DNA from: Arion vulgaris
Taxonomy: Eukaryota; Mollusca; Gastropoda; Stylommatophora; Arionidae
Assembly (NCBI GenBank): GCA_020796225.1
Contig: CM036775.1
Span: 12,716,171-12,780,170, forward strand
Direction of reading: 5' to 3'
Length of the DNA: 64,000 nt
Under the pieces are notes generated by a model, which worked only from the letters and a program-made list of their open reading frames with translations, ran no database searches and was not told the origin of the DNA. Shown one piece after another: positions 50,540-62,259 of this stretch (the first letter of the stretch is position 1; each line of letters starts with the position of its first letter). Position numbers and translations under genes: made by a program.

Positions 50540-51425
50540 CAAATCATCCAATGCTACCAAAAAAAATCAGGAACTCTTTACTCAGCACACAAATGTATAC
50601 CACTAATTGCAGACTTTCCTCTTGTGATTGCTATATGGATGATAATCTCTTATTTTAACTTTTCTAGAGATCATCTCTGATGTTAGTCTTTAATGTATTG
50701 ATTTAACTACGCCAGACTGTAGGTCATCATCATAAGATTTGTCAGTTTCTGGTTCACCTGGTGTAGTATTAAGACTTCAGCACCTTTCCAGACGGAGGGC
50801 TAATCCCTAACCTCATTCTTCCTCGTGTATGTATGGCCTTCATCTTTACAAGTGTTTTATTAGTGATATTTGTTGTTACTTTCCCCTACATAAAACCATA
50901 AATTAGTCCTCATACTCCATTGTTTATAGCAGGATGCATTCCAGATAAGAAAATGTGTGGGGGTACCCAGTTAGCTTCTTTCAACAAACTTAGCCATACT
51001 TCTTTAACTGCCACTTGGAGTCTTAATCAGCTTTGTTTATGCTGGCAGTCAGCTATGAGTCGCTGGCCGCTACATGTCTAACGGATCATCTGGTCGCAAC
51101 AGAGCGAACGCAACATCGGATGCCATCATAACAAAACAGAAGATGGATATGAATACACACCTAACCATCAACTGCCTTTGGGTCCCGCCCTCTGGATTTC
51201 TGATCAAGGTTTACTCCTCTAGCCCTCTGCGTTACAAAATAGATTGCAACTTTCTAAATTGGGGTAATTTTATATTGTCACAAGTGCAACACTGCAGATG
51301 TTTGTAAGTCTTGCCCAAAAATTGTGGATTTCAAGTATATTTGTCATCCTTAATATTTAAAGCTGGACAGCATTTTGGTTGTCAGAAATCCTGTTACTCT
51401 AGAGCAACCATATGTATGACAGACA
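50540..51425. other. Stretch without identified feature
   Basis: No LINE motif or SINE core. An open frame at 51074-51307 (MSNGSSGRNRANATSDAIIT...) has no family resemblance I know. Confidence 0.35.
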
Positions 51426-51426
51426 T

Positions 51427-51650
51427 GACTTACGCCTAAGTGGTGCCGGGGAAGCAACAAATAGTACCACTGCATGATGTGACTGATGTAGGACCTAGGA
51501 AGATACCTAGTAAAAAAAAAGTATCGCAGAAATCAGATGTGCTGGCCTATTTGTAGGTACATAACTGGCACAATGTACAAACATTCTTAGGCTCAGATTA
51601 CATGCAAATCACAGCATGGTTAACAAGTGCTTATGGAGTGTTTGAATAAG
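51427..51650 (+). repeat. SINE A copy, decayed
   Basis: CGCCTAAGTGGTGCCGGGGA, TAGTACCACTGCATGATGTG and ATGTGCTGGCCTATTTGTAG are recognisable. The core is deleted. Confidence 0.7.
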
Positions 51651-51739
51651 ATTTGTTTAACATTGCGCAAATGTTTGAGGCCATGTTATCCTTGTCGATG
51701 CAATGGTTTCCTGATTTTTACATACTGATTAAGTAAGAA

Positions 51740-52870
51740 GTATCTTAGTAATGCCATAAAACAAGCACCAAGTGGAATAAGATGGACCCCTTTCGATATG
51801 CTTGAGGATCTGAACTTTGCAGATATAGCCCTGATGTCACACAAACATATACAAGAGAAAAGTACAATACTTCACAGCACGGCAAAGACAGTAGGCCTCA
51901 AAACAAACACAGGAAAAACAAAAATTATGACAAACAGTGAAATACAACAACCAGTAATGTTAGAAAATGAAACACTGGAAGGGGTTGAGCAGTTTACATA
52001 TCTTGGTAGCATACTGACACTAAATGGTGGCACAGAGGAAGATAAAATCACGTCTAAGTAAGGCCAGAACCGCTTTGCCAGAATGAAACCAGTATGCAAG
52101 TCCAAAATCTACAATAGGACCACAAAGCTTAAACTCTATAAAAGCATTGTTTTACTCTACGGATCGGAGGATGACCAAAGGAGATAGCAGGCTGTCAGTT
52201 TTCCCACCACTCTTTTGTCTTCGCAGAATCTTGGGAATCTTTTGGCCAGTAAAAATATCCAATAACCAACTACTCCAAGATACAAGACAAGAGGCAATGA
52301 ATGACATACTCAAAAAGAGAAGATGGAAATGGCTCGGACATGAAGCTAGAAGATAACGGACAGAGTCGCTGAAGTGCTCTAGACTGACAAAAATCAGTTT
52401 TATTTTTGGTGCCAGAGCATGCAGGTGTAAGGGAAAGTGAATGCGCCGATAGGATTGCAAGTATGGCTGCAGTAAAAACGGCGAGTAATGGATCAGGTGG
52501 TGATATAAATTCCATAAGGGAGAAAGTGTAAGTGATTCAAGTAATAGTGGTGAATCTACAACACTAACCAGACTGCAAGAATTTAAAGTCAAATATGATG
52601 TAGCTAGACAAGAACACAAGATAAGAGGCAATGAATGACATACTCAAAAGAGAAGATGGAAATGGCTCGGACATGTTATGAGACAAGAAATGCCAGCAAG
52701 GGTAGCCCTCACTTGGACACCAGAAGGAAAGAGAAAGAAAGGCAGACCATGGACAACATGGAGGTGCATGATGGAAGAGGAACTGAAGGTTGCAGGACAG
52801 GAGAGCATGGAAAGTCCTTTCTGAAGCCCCATGTGTCACTAGGCATGACGGGATTAAGTAAAGTAAGTAA
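51740..52870 (+). mobile_element. LINE ORF2 C-terminal half interrupted by an RNase H LINE piece
   Basis: LEDLNFADIALMSHKHIQEK (the catalytic FADD has lost a residue), GVEQFTYLGSILTLNGGTEE, RRWKWLGHEARR, then after 52625 KRRWKWLGHVMRQEMPARVA and GKRKKGRPWTTWRCM. Confidence 0.8.
52355..52625 (+). mobile_element. RNase H LINE linker piece inside another LINE
   Basis: CTAGACTGACAAAAATCAGT, AGGATTGCAAGTATGGCTGC and CACTAACCAGACTGCAAGAA match 4130-4440 reversed and 17490-17710. It is bounded by a 60-bp direct repeat of the host LINE (52281-52342, 52615-52675). Confidence 0.7.
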
Positions 52871-53910
52871 ATGTATCTTAGTAACCCAGTTTTTCCCCTC
52901 ATGATTGTATACAAAACTAATGAACAAACAAATTTTCTTCAAATTTTATTCCAAGGAGAAACTTGCAAATTGAAAAAATACACATTCACAATTGGTTTGG
53001 TCTCCATCACATTGGACATGTCCACAGATACTCAGTTTTCACATGTAACACGCATCTATGTTACTGTTACAATCAGATGGGTACAAGTTTCAGGACAACA
53101 AGCCATGTCTTGATGTTTTATAAGAGTATGGTCTCTTATGTCTGAACAATTGTACTGCTGCAAGCCTGGAGACAGAAATATTAAAATATAAAACATTCAC
53201 TTGTTATTGCACTAAAATATACTGAAACCACAAGAATTCAACATGCTAAGGTATACTTGAATATAAAGATAAACACATCATGACATTTAATAGCTTAAAG
53301 TAGAAAATGTTTGTTAAGTATCAAGTTTCTTCTAAACTGACAATTGTAATGTCAACCTAATTGTCCAGTGATCAGTTACCATTAACTAAATATTTGGGCA
53401 ATAGATTCAGACCAAGTTCGAATCATGGTAATCATAAAGACTGAAGTTTAGTATAGATCATCATCATCCTGCCCATGAAAGCCTGTATTGCCATGTACTA
53501 GCAAAATTTAATTTTCCAAAAGTACTGTAACAAATATACTTTTAGGTGAAATAAAACATAGTATGGCAGTTTTCCAAAATATTAAAATTTATTATCAAAC
53601 AAGCATTACAATGAATTGAGCTTAAGTGGAAAACAGAATAAACATGAACCCAGATGGTCTGTTACAAGTAAAACAGTTTGGAATTGCCAACACAAAATAC
53701 AGACGGGATATTTCTCAGCAATCATTACTTATTTTATATGGAGTTCTGGCTCCACATATTGTTTCTTAAAGTGGAGCATTAATTTCCCAACATCTGCCTG
53801 GAGTGCATGACATGTTAATCTATTGATATTGATCAGACAATCATTTGTCCATACCTTTATTCATTTTCCTTAGGTCAACCATTCCCTTAAGATAGTGACA
53901 GTAATAGAAA
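52871..53910. other. Stretch without identified feature
   Basis: AT-rich, with no SINE core, no LINE motif and no convincing exon pair on either strand. Confidence 0.4.
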
Positions 53911-53919
53911 ACGACAAAT

Positions 53920-54080
53920 AGAGATGTACCAGAATTAGGGTAAATGATCCCAGTATGATTGAACTAGATGATCAATGCATAAATCTGACCTGTTAATGTA
54001 TGAGACTTTTAGCACTAGATTTGTATTATTGTCATCAAACTAGTGACTCTAAGTCTCAATACAGCTTTTGAAAACAAAAC
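53920..54080. repeat. Module G, copy 1
   Basis: About 155 bp from GAGATGTACCAGAATTAGGG to AGTCTCAATACAGCTTTT. It recurs at 54768-54925 and 55490-55650 with over 90 percent identity by eye and in the same orientation. Confidence 0.9.
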
Positions 54081-54442
54081 TTTTTAGTAAATAATTACAT
54101 AATAAAATTGAGATCTCTTAGTCTAAAAAACTTTGACCCTTGAAAACCATCTGAGAAGTTGGAAAACAATTGGGATGGAAACTAGTTTTGAATGGTAGTG
54201 AATAGGCAGAATTGACTGTCCGGACACAATGCATAATTTCTTACAGAGCCATTACAACCAAACATTTGATGAAGAGAGGTCACATGATTAATACAAGAGC
54301 CGTAGAATGTTCCAATCTTTACTTACAGAGCAAAAGTGTCTTGTGGTTTAACAATGTTATGAATGTCTGTTATATATCAAATTTCACAAAGTGGGCCAAA
54401 ACTTCCCCATGGCCCTGGAAATGAGTAAGGACAAAAGGTGAT

Positions 54443-54585
54443 CTTTGCATTCGTACTTTACGACCAATTTTAATCACCGATGTTTGATCTTTGCCAGGAA
54501 CGTCCATACGTTGCACATTGGTTTGGTAGGGCCCTAAACACAGATCTCTACACGTTTAGGACATGTGCATCCGATTTCAGCAAAT
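54443..54585 (-). repeat. SINE B, 5'-truncated
   Basis: TTTGCATTCGTACTTTACGA to CATCCGATTTCAGCAAAT, reversed. No core. Confidence 0.8.
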
Positions 54586-54767
54586 CCCAAAAGTGATAAC
54601 TAGGTGGATGTCTGATCCAAAAGACTGAAGTCTGTAAACTAAGTGGTAACTTGTAACAAACTATTGTAGGGCATAACAGGATTTATATGCCACAGATACT
54701 ATTCTTTACTATAGAAATACAATATTTACTTATTTATACATTATATATAATATATATATATATATAT

Positions 54768-54925
54768 TAGAGATGTACCAGAATTAGGGTAAATGATCCC
54801 AGTATGATTGAACTGGATGATCAATGCATAAATCTGACCTGTTAATGTTTGAGACTTTTAGCACTAGATTTGCATTATTGTCAACAAACTAGTGACTCTA
54901 AGTCTCAATACAGCTTTTTTCAAAC
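54768..54925. repeat. Module G, copy 2
   Basis: Preceded by a TA microsatellite (54742-54767). Ends at AATACAGCTTTTTTCAAAC. Confidence 0.9.
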
Positions 54926-55489
54926 ATTTTAGATATGTATAAAATAGTAATGCCGAGTTTGAAGCACACTACCTACCATATGTATCTTTTTTCCTCAACA
55001 AAGGGTATGCCAGGTATTAAAGTTCAGATGGGATAACCCTCCATAACCCACAACTGGGATGCTGATCTAGAACGTATACAGAAAGAATACATAGAAGGAC
55101 ATCAAATTTTAAATGTCATACATGGGATCATGGCTGAAGACACTGAATGCTATGATATAGTGACCTGTAACTTTTATAACATTCCACATCGGTTTATATT
55201 TATTTTAAATAGAATTATTACTACAGTGCTACTTGTCTGTTGCCGGGAGTCGTTTGCAAAATCACACATACCTTTAGATATTTGAGATGATTAAACATAG
55301 TACTTTTCGTTCCATTATCCATGACCATTTCATTTAGTTTATAAAAAATATCTGGACAATCCTGAGAAAAAGCTGGCAGAATCTACATGTCAAACCACCC
55401 AACATATACCCCTGTATTTTATCAGTTATCACAAAATATTTTAAACCTCTTATGTCTTGATTCATTCGTTTTATTGAACCTATTCAGGT

Positions 55490-55650
55490 TTATAATGTAT
55501 CAGAATTAGGGTAAATGATCCCAGTATGATTTAACTGGATGATCAATGCATAAATCTGACCTGTTAATATATGAGACTTTTAGCACTAGATTTGTATTAT
55601 TGTCAACAAACTAGTGACTCTAAGTCTCAATACAGCTTATTTGAAAAATC
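55490..55650. repeat. Module G, copy 3
   Basis: ATCAGAATTAGGGTAAATGA to CTCTAAGTCTCAATACAGCT. After it, all three copies diverge except a short AGTATAAAATA. Confidence 0.9.
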
Positions 55651-56167
55651 GCAGGTAAGTATAAAATATATGGAGTTTGAAGATGTCTCATGCTGTATAG
55701 TTTCACAAAATTACAAAGAGAAAATATACTGTGTGATTCTTACTGCATACTAAAGTTTATTTTAAGAGCTGTTCAGAGAAATAGGAACATGGCCACAAAG
55801 TGATTGCATAAACACATCAGTATTGGCACAGGTGCTATAAAGTAAATACATTGTTCTGAAATCAAGAGTTGATGAAACCTGCACCAGCAGTTTTCTGTCA
55901 TTGTGCTTACATAACTTTTTTGATACAAAGATGTTTGTGCACTTGACCTTTGATCTGATACTATCTAATCTCAGCTCTCTTACCAGATTGCTGTAAGATT
56001 TGCGGTCCATTACGTCTAAAAAAATTTTTAATTTCTCGTTTTAAAATAACCTACTTCATTTACTATGTATTCATTTGTATAAACCCCAGTGACGAACATT
56101 GATACGGATAACTAGCAATAATGCACAATAACAAGCATGTCATTGGGTCTACTAATATTTCTACTAA

Positions 56168-56355
56168 TGCTCCATATCAACCACTGATTTGAACCTAAGA
56201 ACAATTGTATGTTGTGCCAGTTATGCGCCTACATTCACATCCAATTTCTTCTGTGAAGCTATTTTATATACTAGGATGGATAGCTTCCCTGTGCCTCTAC
56301 CTCAGTTGTCTTGTAGGTCGCTGTTACTATTCATTGATCCCCTTGCTAGCCCACA
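56168..56355 (-). repeat. SINE A, decayed
   Basis: GCTCCATATCAACCACTGAT, TTGTATGTTGTGCCAGTTAT and GTCGCTGTTACTATTCATTG. The core is deleted. Confidence 0.75.
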
Positions 56356-56380
56356 ACGGAGATTATATATATATATATAT

Positions 56381-56535
56381 ATGTGTTACTTGAGACAGGA
56401 TTCTAAACAATGTGTTTATACCATCGTCTAGAGTTTTGAACAAGTTATGTTTGATATTGCCTTTCTTTTAAAGAAACCACTGTACACAATGTTTGTGTGT
56501 GCGGATGTGAGCCAGGCTTAGATTCATAAGTTTTT
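56381..56535. repeat. Module H, copy 1
   Basis: GTTACTTGAGACAGGATTCT ... GTGAGCCAGGCTTAGATTCA. Five copies between 56381 and 61445. On the - strand each follows a J or exon-like segment. Confidence 0.9.
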
Positions 56536-56699
56536 ATTGTGTCTATATAGGTAAGTGATGAATTGATTTTCTACCAATAGTGCATTAATCATTACTGTTA
56601 CATGTCAGACAAGTAGCACTTACATCATTGTATCAGATCTCTACAACTAGAAATTAGACATCCAAAAACATCTATTAGGTTCTGAAAGTGTTCATCTTG

Positions 56700-56775
56700 G
56701 GCCAATTTATTCATGTACACCACTCAGGATTTCTCATTGGGATGAGAAAATTCTGCAAACAAAAAAACACACAAG
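56700..56775. repeat. Module J, copy 1
   Basis: On the - strand it shows TTTTTTTGTTTGCAG then AATTTTCTCATCCCAATGAG. The other copies at 58985-59210 and 60975-61205 are longer. Looks like a duplicated acceptor plus exon start. Confidence 0.6.
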
Positions 56776-56869
56776 TTGGACATTATAAAATGTTATATAC
56801 TGCGCAAACTAGTGTATTTGTGGTGATAGTATGGTATACAGATGCATGTTGTGTATGAATGACAAAGTG

Positions 56870-57005
56870 ATGTCTCTGAATTTCTCAAAGTTGTAGAGAA
56901 TTGATCATCTACAACCCTATCAGCACAGAATATAATATATGGCCATGGTCACTGTACAGTCACATGAGTGCTAGAGACTGACTTTGGTAAATGGCCAAAC
57001 AAATC
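56870..57005. repeat. Module I, copy 1
   Basis: TCTCTGAATTTCTCAAAGTT, then GGTCACTGTACAGTCACATG and GGTAAATGGCCAAAC. Also at 59345-59480, 60005-60140 and, end only, 57945-57970. Confidence 0.85.
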
Positions 57006-57547
57006 TAATGCTAGACAATATATCCATGTTGAACGATGTGTACATAAATTTATAGAGAAAATAAATTAATAATGAAACCTAAACAAAATAATAAAAGGTC
57101 TTGATTTTGATGTAGCAAATTATCCCTAAAACAGGACATTAAGAATAAACAAACAAGTGTACCAAGATGTTGCTAGGATTATCAAAACTTTATGACTTAT
57201 GATCAAGATTTCTAACACCCATCTAAATCACACAAAAAAACTAATGCTACAGACTACAACAAAATGGTACCTTTACAGTTGATCAAATAAATAACTGAGA
57301 ACCACAGTACAGTACACAGAGTGGTAGTTATATTTATTAAATTTAATAGTATGGTCTATCACTCTGGTCTATCTACCACATATAATATATGGTCTAGATT
57401 GGACACTCATGAAGCAACTGTGTAACACAACCTGACATTTACTGGATCTACAGCAGAAGAGAATAGAAGCATCTTTCGATGAACGGTAGGGAAGATGAGT
57501 TTCAGAATAAGAATCAAATTTTGTGGTCATTATAGATCTATATATAT

Positions 57548-57695
57548 GAATATGGATGTTACTTGATGGAAGATCCTAAACAATGCATTTATACCGTTGT
57601 TTAGGCAGAAACAAGTTATGTTTGATATCGCCTTATTAAAAACCGACTACACACAATGTTTATGTGTGCGGCCAAAAGCCAGGCTTAAGATTCAT
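57548..57695. repeat. Module H, copy 2
   Basis: More diverged: GTTACTTGATGGAAGATCCT ... GCCAGGCTTAAGATTCATG. Confidence 0.8.
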
Positions 57696-57852
57696 GTCAA
57701 CAGTACTAAACATGAGGTATAATTAAAATGATATATCAGGTTAGATTGTACATCAGGTTGTCTTAAATTAGTTTATCAGATCAAAAATAAATATATATTG
57801 CTTTCTTTAGTATTCTAGAAGTCCCATTTAAGCTTGCTGGATGTACTGATTT

Positions 57853-60800
57853 TCATCGCCACCATGAATCCATGCACCCACATTTTGTTGCATGAAGCTG
57901 TTTTTCTTTTAGTGTCTCCGCCTTCTGGTATGTAAACCAAATAAATCTGACTTTGGTAAATGGCCAAATACAAAATATTTAGTATAATGTAAAAATATAA
58001 TGAAACAAACAGGACCACAAATAACTAAGATGAAATTGGACTAAGCAATGGAGGTACTCACCAAGACAATACTAGGGTTTATTTTCAACCCCTCAGTATC
58101 AAATAGCTTTTGTAGAGTATTAAGTTGTAATGCAAACTGCAAATATTCACACAAACAGCAAGAAATACAGTATCCCCACCACCTGTGGGGTGGCAAGAAA
58201 TACAAAGATTCACACGTCACAAAAGGCAGTTGGGTGTTAGAAGCAGGTAGAAGGTGACTGACCCAGCAGTCACAAAAATAAGGAAAAATGGTATGCAACA
58301 ATACCAGTGGTAAGACCAAAAATAACTGGGTTTCGTTTGTCTTACTCATGGATTTGGGAGTAATTAAGACTGGTGATTAATGAATAGTGAAAGGTTGAGG
58401 CTGGTAATGGATTGGACAATCTTGGTACAACATAGCAGGCACTCAAGAACACAAGAAAATGTAGCCATGTTCAGCAGGTGAAGCACCTCTGAAGTCGGAG
58501 ACAGCCCACCTGTATGGTGAGGAAACCAATAAAACGTGAGCATGCCTTCATGAAAAATCGGTCAGAAGTGCCACATCAGGTGTCATGGCTACGCCTGAAT
58601 TCATAGCGAACGAGAAGCAAAAGTAAAAAAGAAATTTTAAAGTGGCAAAAAAACCCACGACTTTCAATATGCCACAATAAATTTGAACGGTAATCTAGGT
58701 GAGACCAGTATTTAGATATACTAATAGTAATCGATTATATATGTATATCATATGAATGTTACTTGAGACAGGATTCTAAACAATGTGTTTATACCATTGT
58801 CTAGAGTTTTGAACAAGTTATGTTTGATGTCGCCTTTCTTTAAATAAACCGCACTGTACACAATGTTTGTGTGTGCGGATGTGAGCCAGGCTTAGATTCA
58901 TAGTAGTATAAGTATTACTTACATCTAGTTTGATCCCTATAATAAGAAATGGCAATCAAGAACATCCACATCTTTAGTGATCTAGCTCAGTTTAAGCTTG
59001 ATCTGTTCCTTTTCACGTAAACCATTCAATCTGGACTTTTCTCTTTGGGGTGAAGAAATTCTGTGAAGAAAAGCTGAGAATGAGTGGCAGCACATGACAT
59101 TTTACTACTTATAAAAGAGGTCGATAGCATAGAAACAATGGCAAGTAAAAACGACTGGTGTGATGATCACATCACCCCCAGTCTACAATTAGTCAAAAGA
59201 AAACACCTGAAATTCATTTCCATCGGGATGCAAACTTTTAAAAGAATTAACAGACAGCATACTGGTGGGGGATATATACTAGGCAATGTATGTGTGATAC
59301 AGACACACACAAAGATCAAGATGTGAAATTAAACTTTACAATGTAAATAGGTGTCTCTGAGCATCTCAAAGTTGTATAGAATATATCTAATACAACCCTT
59401 TAGCAAAGATTATAATGTATGGCCAAGGTCACTGTACAGTCACATGATAGCTAGAGACTGACCTTGGTAAATGGCCCAAAAAAAATTTTCATTTCTGGCG
59501 TAATGAGTTGTGGCATTGATTTTGAAGCTATGTATGTGGATACAATAATTGTGTATATATATTTTGTTAATCTTTAATGAATTGTCAGGGCAGCACCCTT
59601 CCAACCTGCTCTTATAAATTTTGAACTACCACTGGTTCTTTAATGTTCTCAAATTTAACATTAAACCATTTTTAGCCGTTGTAATATCTTTGTCAGTCTA
59701 TATGTGGTGTTCTATGTTGTATCGTTTGCTTGATAGAAACGCCTTTTGGTAGAAAGCATGTGCTGCAATTATTTTTTTTTAAAAACTACAGTAGTTTGTT
59801 ATTACGTGTTTTGTCAAATTGAACACAGGACCTACATCCCTCTCGACTAGGAAATCTCAATCTCACATACACTGAGATCAGGATCTCTGGAAAATATCCA
59901 GATGGCTCTCAGGGCACCGAGTACCTTTGGCTGACGGACACGAGCACCTAATGCCACAGACCCCCTGAAGCAAAGATGTGAATTTATACTTTACAACATA
60001 AATGGGTGTTTCTGAACATCTCAAAAGTTGTATAGAACAGATCTAATACAACCTTTTATGAAAGATTATAATTTATGGCCAAGGTCACTGTACAGTCACA
60101 TGAGAGCTAGCGACTGACCTTGGTAAATGGCCAAAAAAGCTAATTCATATCATGATTCATAACAGCTCAAGACAAACTGCCACTAGATTTGAACATGCTC
60201 ATTTGGGAAGTTCCAGCACTTTTATCAAAGTTAAACGCTATTCATAAATAATGTATTGTCTATCATTCACCACTTTCCTTCATTAATAGGATTTTTATGT
60301 TAACTTCTGCATACAAGTTACATAATTTACAGATTTTCCATTTTGTGAGTTATCTGGCCCTTAGCATTCACATATTTCAGGTCCGACCCTAACAACAAAA
60401 TATTATCCACCTCAACCACTGTGGTTTATGTAGATAGGTGTGTGTGTGTATACATTTTAAATCTTTATATATATAGTACATAAGCCCACAACGATGTTAC
60501 TTGAGACAGGATTCTAAACAATGTGTTTATACCATTGTCTAGAGTTTTGAACAAGTTATGTTTGATATTGCCTTTCTTTAAATAAACCGCACTGTACACA
60601 ATGTTTGTGTGTGCAGATGTGAGCCAGGCTTTGATTCATCAAAGTTTTACTTGTTATAGTTATGATCCCTACAATAAGAAATGAGAATCAATATCCACAT
60701 CTTTAGTGTTCTACAGGGTGTTCAAGATAATTGCAACTCCATTGACAATTCGAAAGTTGCCAGGTAAAGTAGAGTTGTGTGTTTATTTACTATTTAAACC

Positions 60801-62256
60801 GGTTCTGACTAGCTGGTCCTATGTCACATTTGTTCATTGCCCCTTCCCGCACTACAAGTACACACCGTCACACAACCTTGACCTATACTGCGTCATAACT
60901 GAACCTTCCCATACATATAACATATGCCAGATTAGCTCCATTCACGGGCTGTTTTTAAGTTGAAAAACCCTGTAGCTGTTCAGTTTAACCATGATTTGTT
61001 CATTTTCATGTCAACCATTCAATCTGGACTTTTCTCTTTGGAATGAAAGGATAAAGATATGTGAAGAAAAAAGTTGAGCATGAGCCGATTCTGGTAGCAC
61101 AAGATATTTTATTAATTATAAGAGGTAGAAAGCATAGAAACAATTAAAACGGCTGGTGTGATGATCACATCACCCGTCTACCATTAGTCAAAGAAAAACC
61201 TGCAAATATATAGACCACACTTAGCGGCATAGTGTAAACTGGTCAACTACACATATTCAATGTTATCAGATTTTATTCAATAAATTTATGTTCTGAATAT
61301 AAACAAGTTATATGGCTGTTGCTTGTGACAGATTCTTAGCAATGACAAACATTACCAAGTGTTTTATACAAGAACATTTATTTTGCCTTTCAATTAATAA
61401 GCCACACAACACAATGAGTGTGCAAGGCTGTGAGCCAGGCTTTTGAAGAATATAAAATAAATGAACACCGCTAAAAATCTTACCTTCTCTTGCATGCCAA
61501 TTTAGAAGTCTCGTGATTGTCCATTCCAAATCAGGATCCAAATCAGAATGATTGTGTACACTGCAAGCACAAAATACACTTTACACTTACATTATGTATG
61601 TTACCAATTTAATTTAATAAAAATTTAACGCTATTAACGTCCGTGTGGTGACGGGGACCACAAGGGAAGCAAAGATAGTACCACTGCAACCTACAATGCA
61701 TGTTCATAAGAGGCAACTCATGTAGGTCCTAGGATGCTACCCTAGTAAATAAAAGCAGTGCTGAAATCTTATGTGGCCTAGTTGTAGGCGCATAACTGGC
61801 AAGCATACAATCGCTCATAGGCTCAGATCACAGAGTGGTTGACAAGTGGTCGATATGGAGCATCGATGTATCTACAATCTAATGGAAGGATTTTGGCAAT
61901 ACTAGAGCCATCTACAATGTACTTTTTTGACTATGACATTACTTCAAATTGACTTCTATGTATGCCTACATTCAAATGTAGTGACCAGTCTTGCCCACTA
62001 TTTTGAGAATATAGGAGAAATATACTGTTGCCATCTTGTAATTGAAAGTAAATATAACATTACCTCCAGAATGAGTAGATGGCTAAAATACAGCTATTAC
62101 TCAAATTACTGTAATTTACTAATTACACACTAAGTTACTAACAAAGAGAAAGTTGTAAGGTGGCATTTTCACTAAAAATGTATGCATTTAATATTACTAT
62201 GACCACTGTCAAATAACACGTGTTGTAGGCAGTGTTCGCTTACCCAGGCTTGCCAT
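57853..62256 (-). CDS. Candidate small gene, 89-residue protein, six exons including two microexons
   Basis: Not recognised. Exons in order: 62256-62244 (MASL plus one base), 62082-62064 (19 nt), 61560-61484 (77 nt), 58936-58923 (14 nt), 58136-58062 (75 nt), 57924-57853 (72 nt with TGA). All have AG before and GT after, and the phases 1, 2, 1, 0, 0 agree at every junction. The peptide includes LDPDLEWTITRLLNWHARE, FALQLNTLQKLFDTEGLK and KAETLKEKQLHATKCGCM. It is helix-forming, soluble and ends in CGCMDSWWR. The 75-nt and last exons are the most convincing, with pyrimidine-rich acceptors and a GTGAGT donor. The first exon and the 19-nt microexon are the weakest. Duplicated intronic modules surround the 14-nt exon. 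It could be an artefact of exon hunting in AT-rich DNA, and transcript evidence would decide. Confidence 0.42.
58484..58635 (+). repeat. Interspersed repeat C, copy 3
   Basis: CACCTCTGAAGTCGGAGACA, CCTGTATGGTGAGGAAACC, ATGAAAAATCGGTCAGAAGT and ATTCATAGCGAACGAGAAGC. Confidence 0.75.
58745..58905. repeat. Module H, copy 3
   Basis: GTTACTTGAGACAGGATTCT ... AGCCAGGCTTAGATTCAT. It lies directly downstream (- strand) of the 14-nt candidate exon. Confidence 0.9.
58985..59210. repeat. Module J, copy 2
   Basis: CAGTTTAAGCTTGATCTGTT ... CACATCACCCCCAGTCTA. Paralogous to 60975-61205. Confidence 0.9.
59345..59480. repeat. Module I, copy 2
   Basis: GTGTCTCTGAGCATCTCAAA ... GACCTTGGTAAATGGCC. Confidence 0.9.
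59690..59815 (+). repeat. Diverged copy of the foldback element arm
   Basis: GTTTGCTTGATAGAAACGCC and ACTACAGTAGTTTGTTATTACG match the end of the right arm at 8920-9010. The stem-loop part has decayed. It is too short to classify alone. Confidence 0.5.
59835..59970 (-). repeat. tRNA-derived SINE (T2), copy 2
   Basis: Reverse complement of 32250-32370: CATACACTGAGATCAGGATCT and GGGCACCGAGTACCTTTGG. It lies between the two closest I modules. Confidence 0.65.
60005..60140. repeat. Module I, copy 3
   Basis: GTGTTTCTGAACATCTCAAA ... TGACCTTGGTAAATGGCC. Confidence 0.9.
60480..60640. repeat. Module H, copy 4
   Basis: Nearly identical to copy 3, from GATGTTACTTGAGACAGGAT to GTGAGCCAGGCTTTGATTCA. 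Confidence 0.9.
60714..60972. mobile_element. TA-flanked MITE, 259 bp (copy 2)
   Basis: The termini CAGGGTGTTCAAGATAA and ...TTGAAAAACCCTG are inverted and TA-flanked, the mode of Tc1/mariner elements. A duplicated module at 58970-58990 preserves the empty site CTAGCT, so the TA duplication is directly visible. Confidence 0.85.
60975..61205. repeat. Module J, copy 3
   Basis: Same content as 58985-59210, directly after the MITE insertion. The - strand acceptor AG is changed (TTCACAT). Confidence 0.85.
61308..61445. repeat. Module H, copy 5, diverged
   Basis: GGCTGTTGCTTGTGACAGAT ... GTGAGCCAGGCTTTTGAAG. It adjoins the 77-nt candidate exon at 61484. Confidence 0.75.
61640..61868 (+). repeat. 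SINE A copy
   Basis: GTCCGTGTGGTGACGGGGAC to GGTCGATATGGAGCATC. It has small deletions and no GAA tail. Confidence 0.85.
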
Positions 62257-62259
62257 TTC

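Noticed and set aside
51074..51307. 77-codon ORF as a gene
   Set aside because: No conserved motif, no splice context and no neighbouring exons. Length is within chance expectation.
56440..56500. Integrin-alpha-like GFFKRK on the - strand of module H
   Set aside because: The motif appears in only one of five copies, in a frame with a weak acceptor, and no transmembrane or extracellular integrin exon is nearby.
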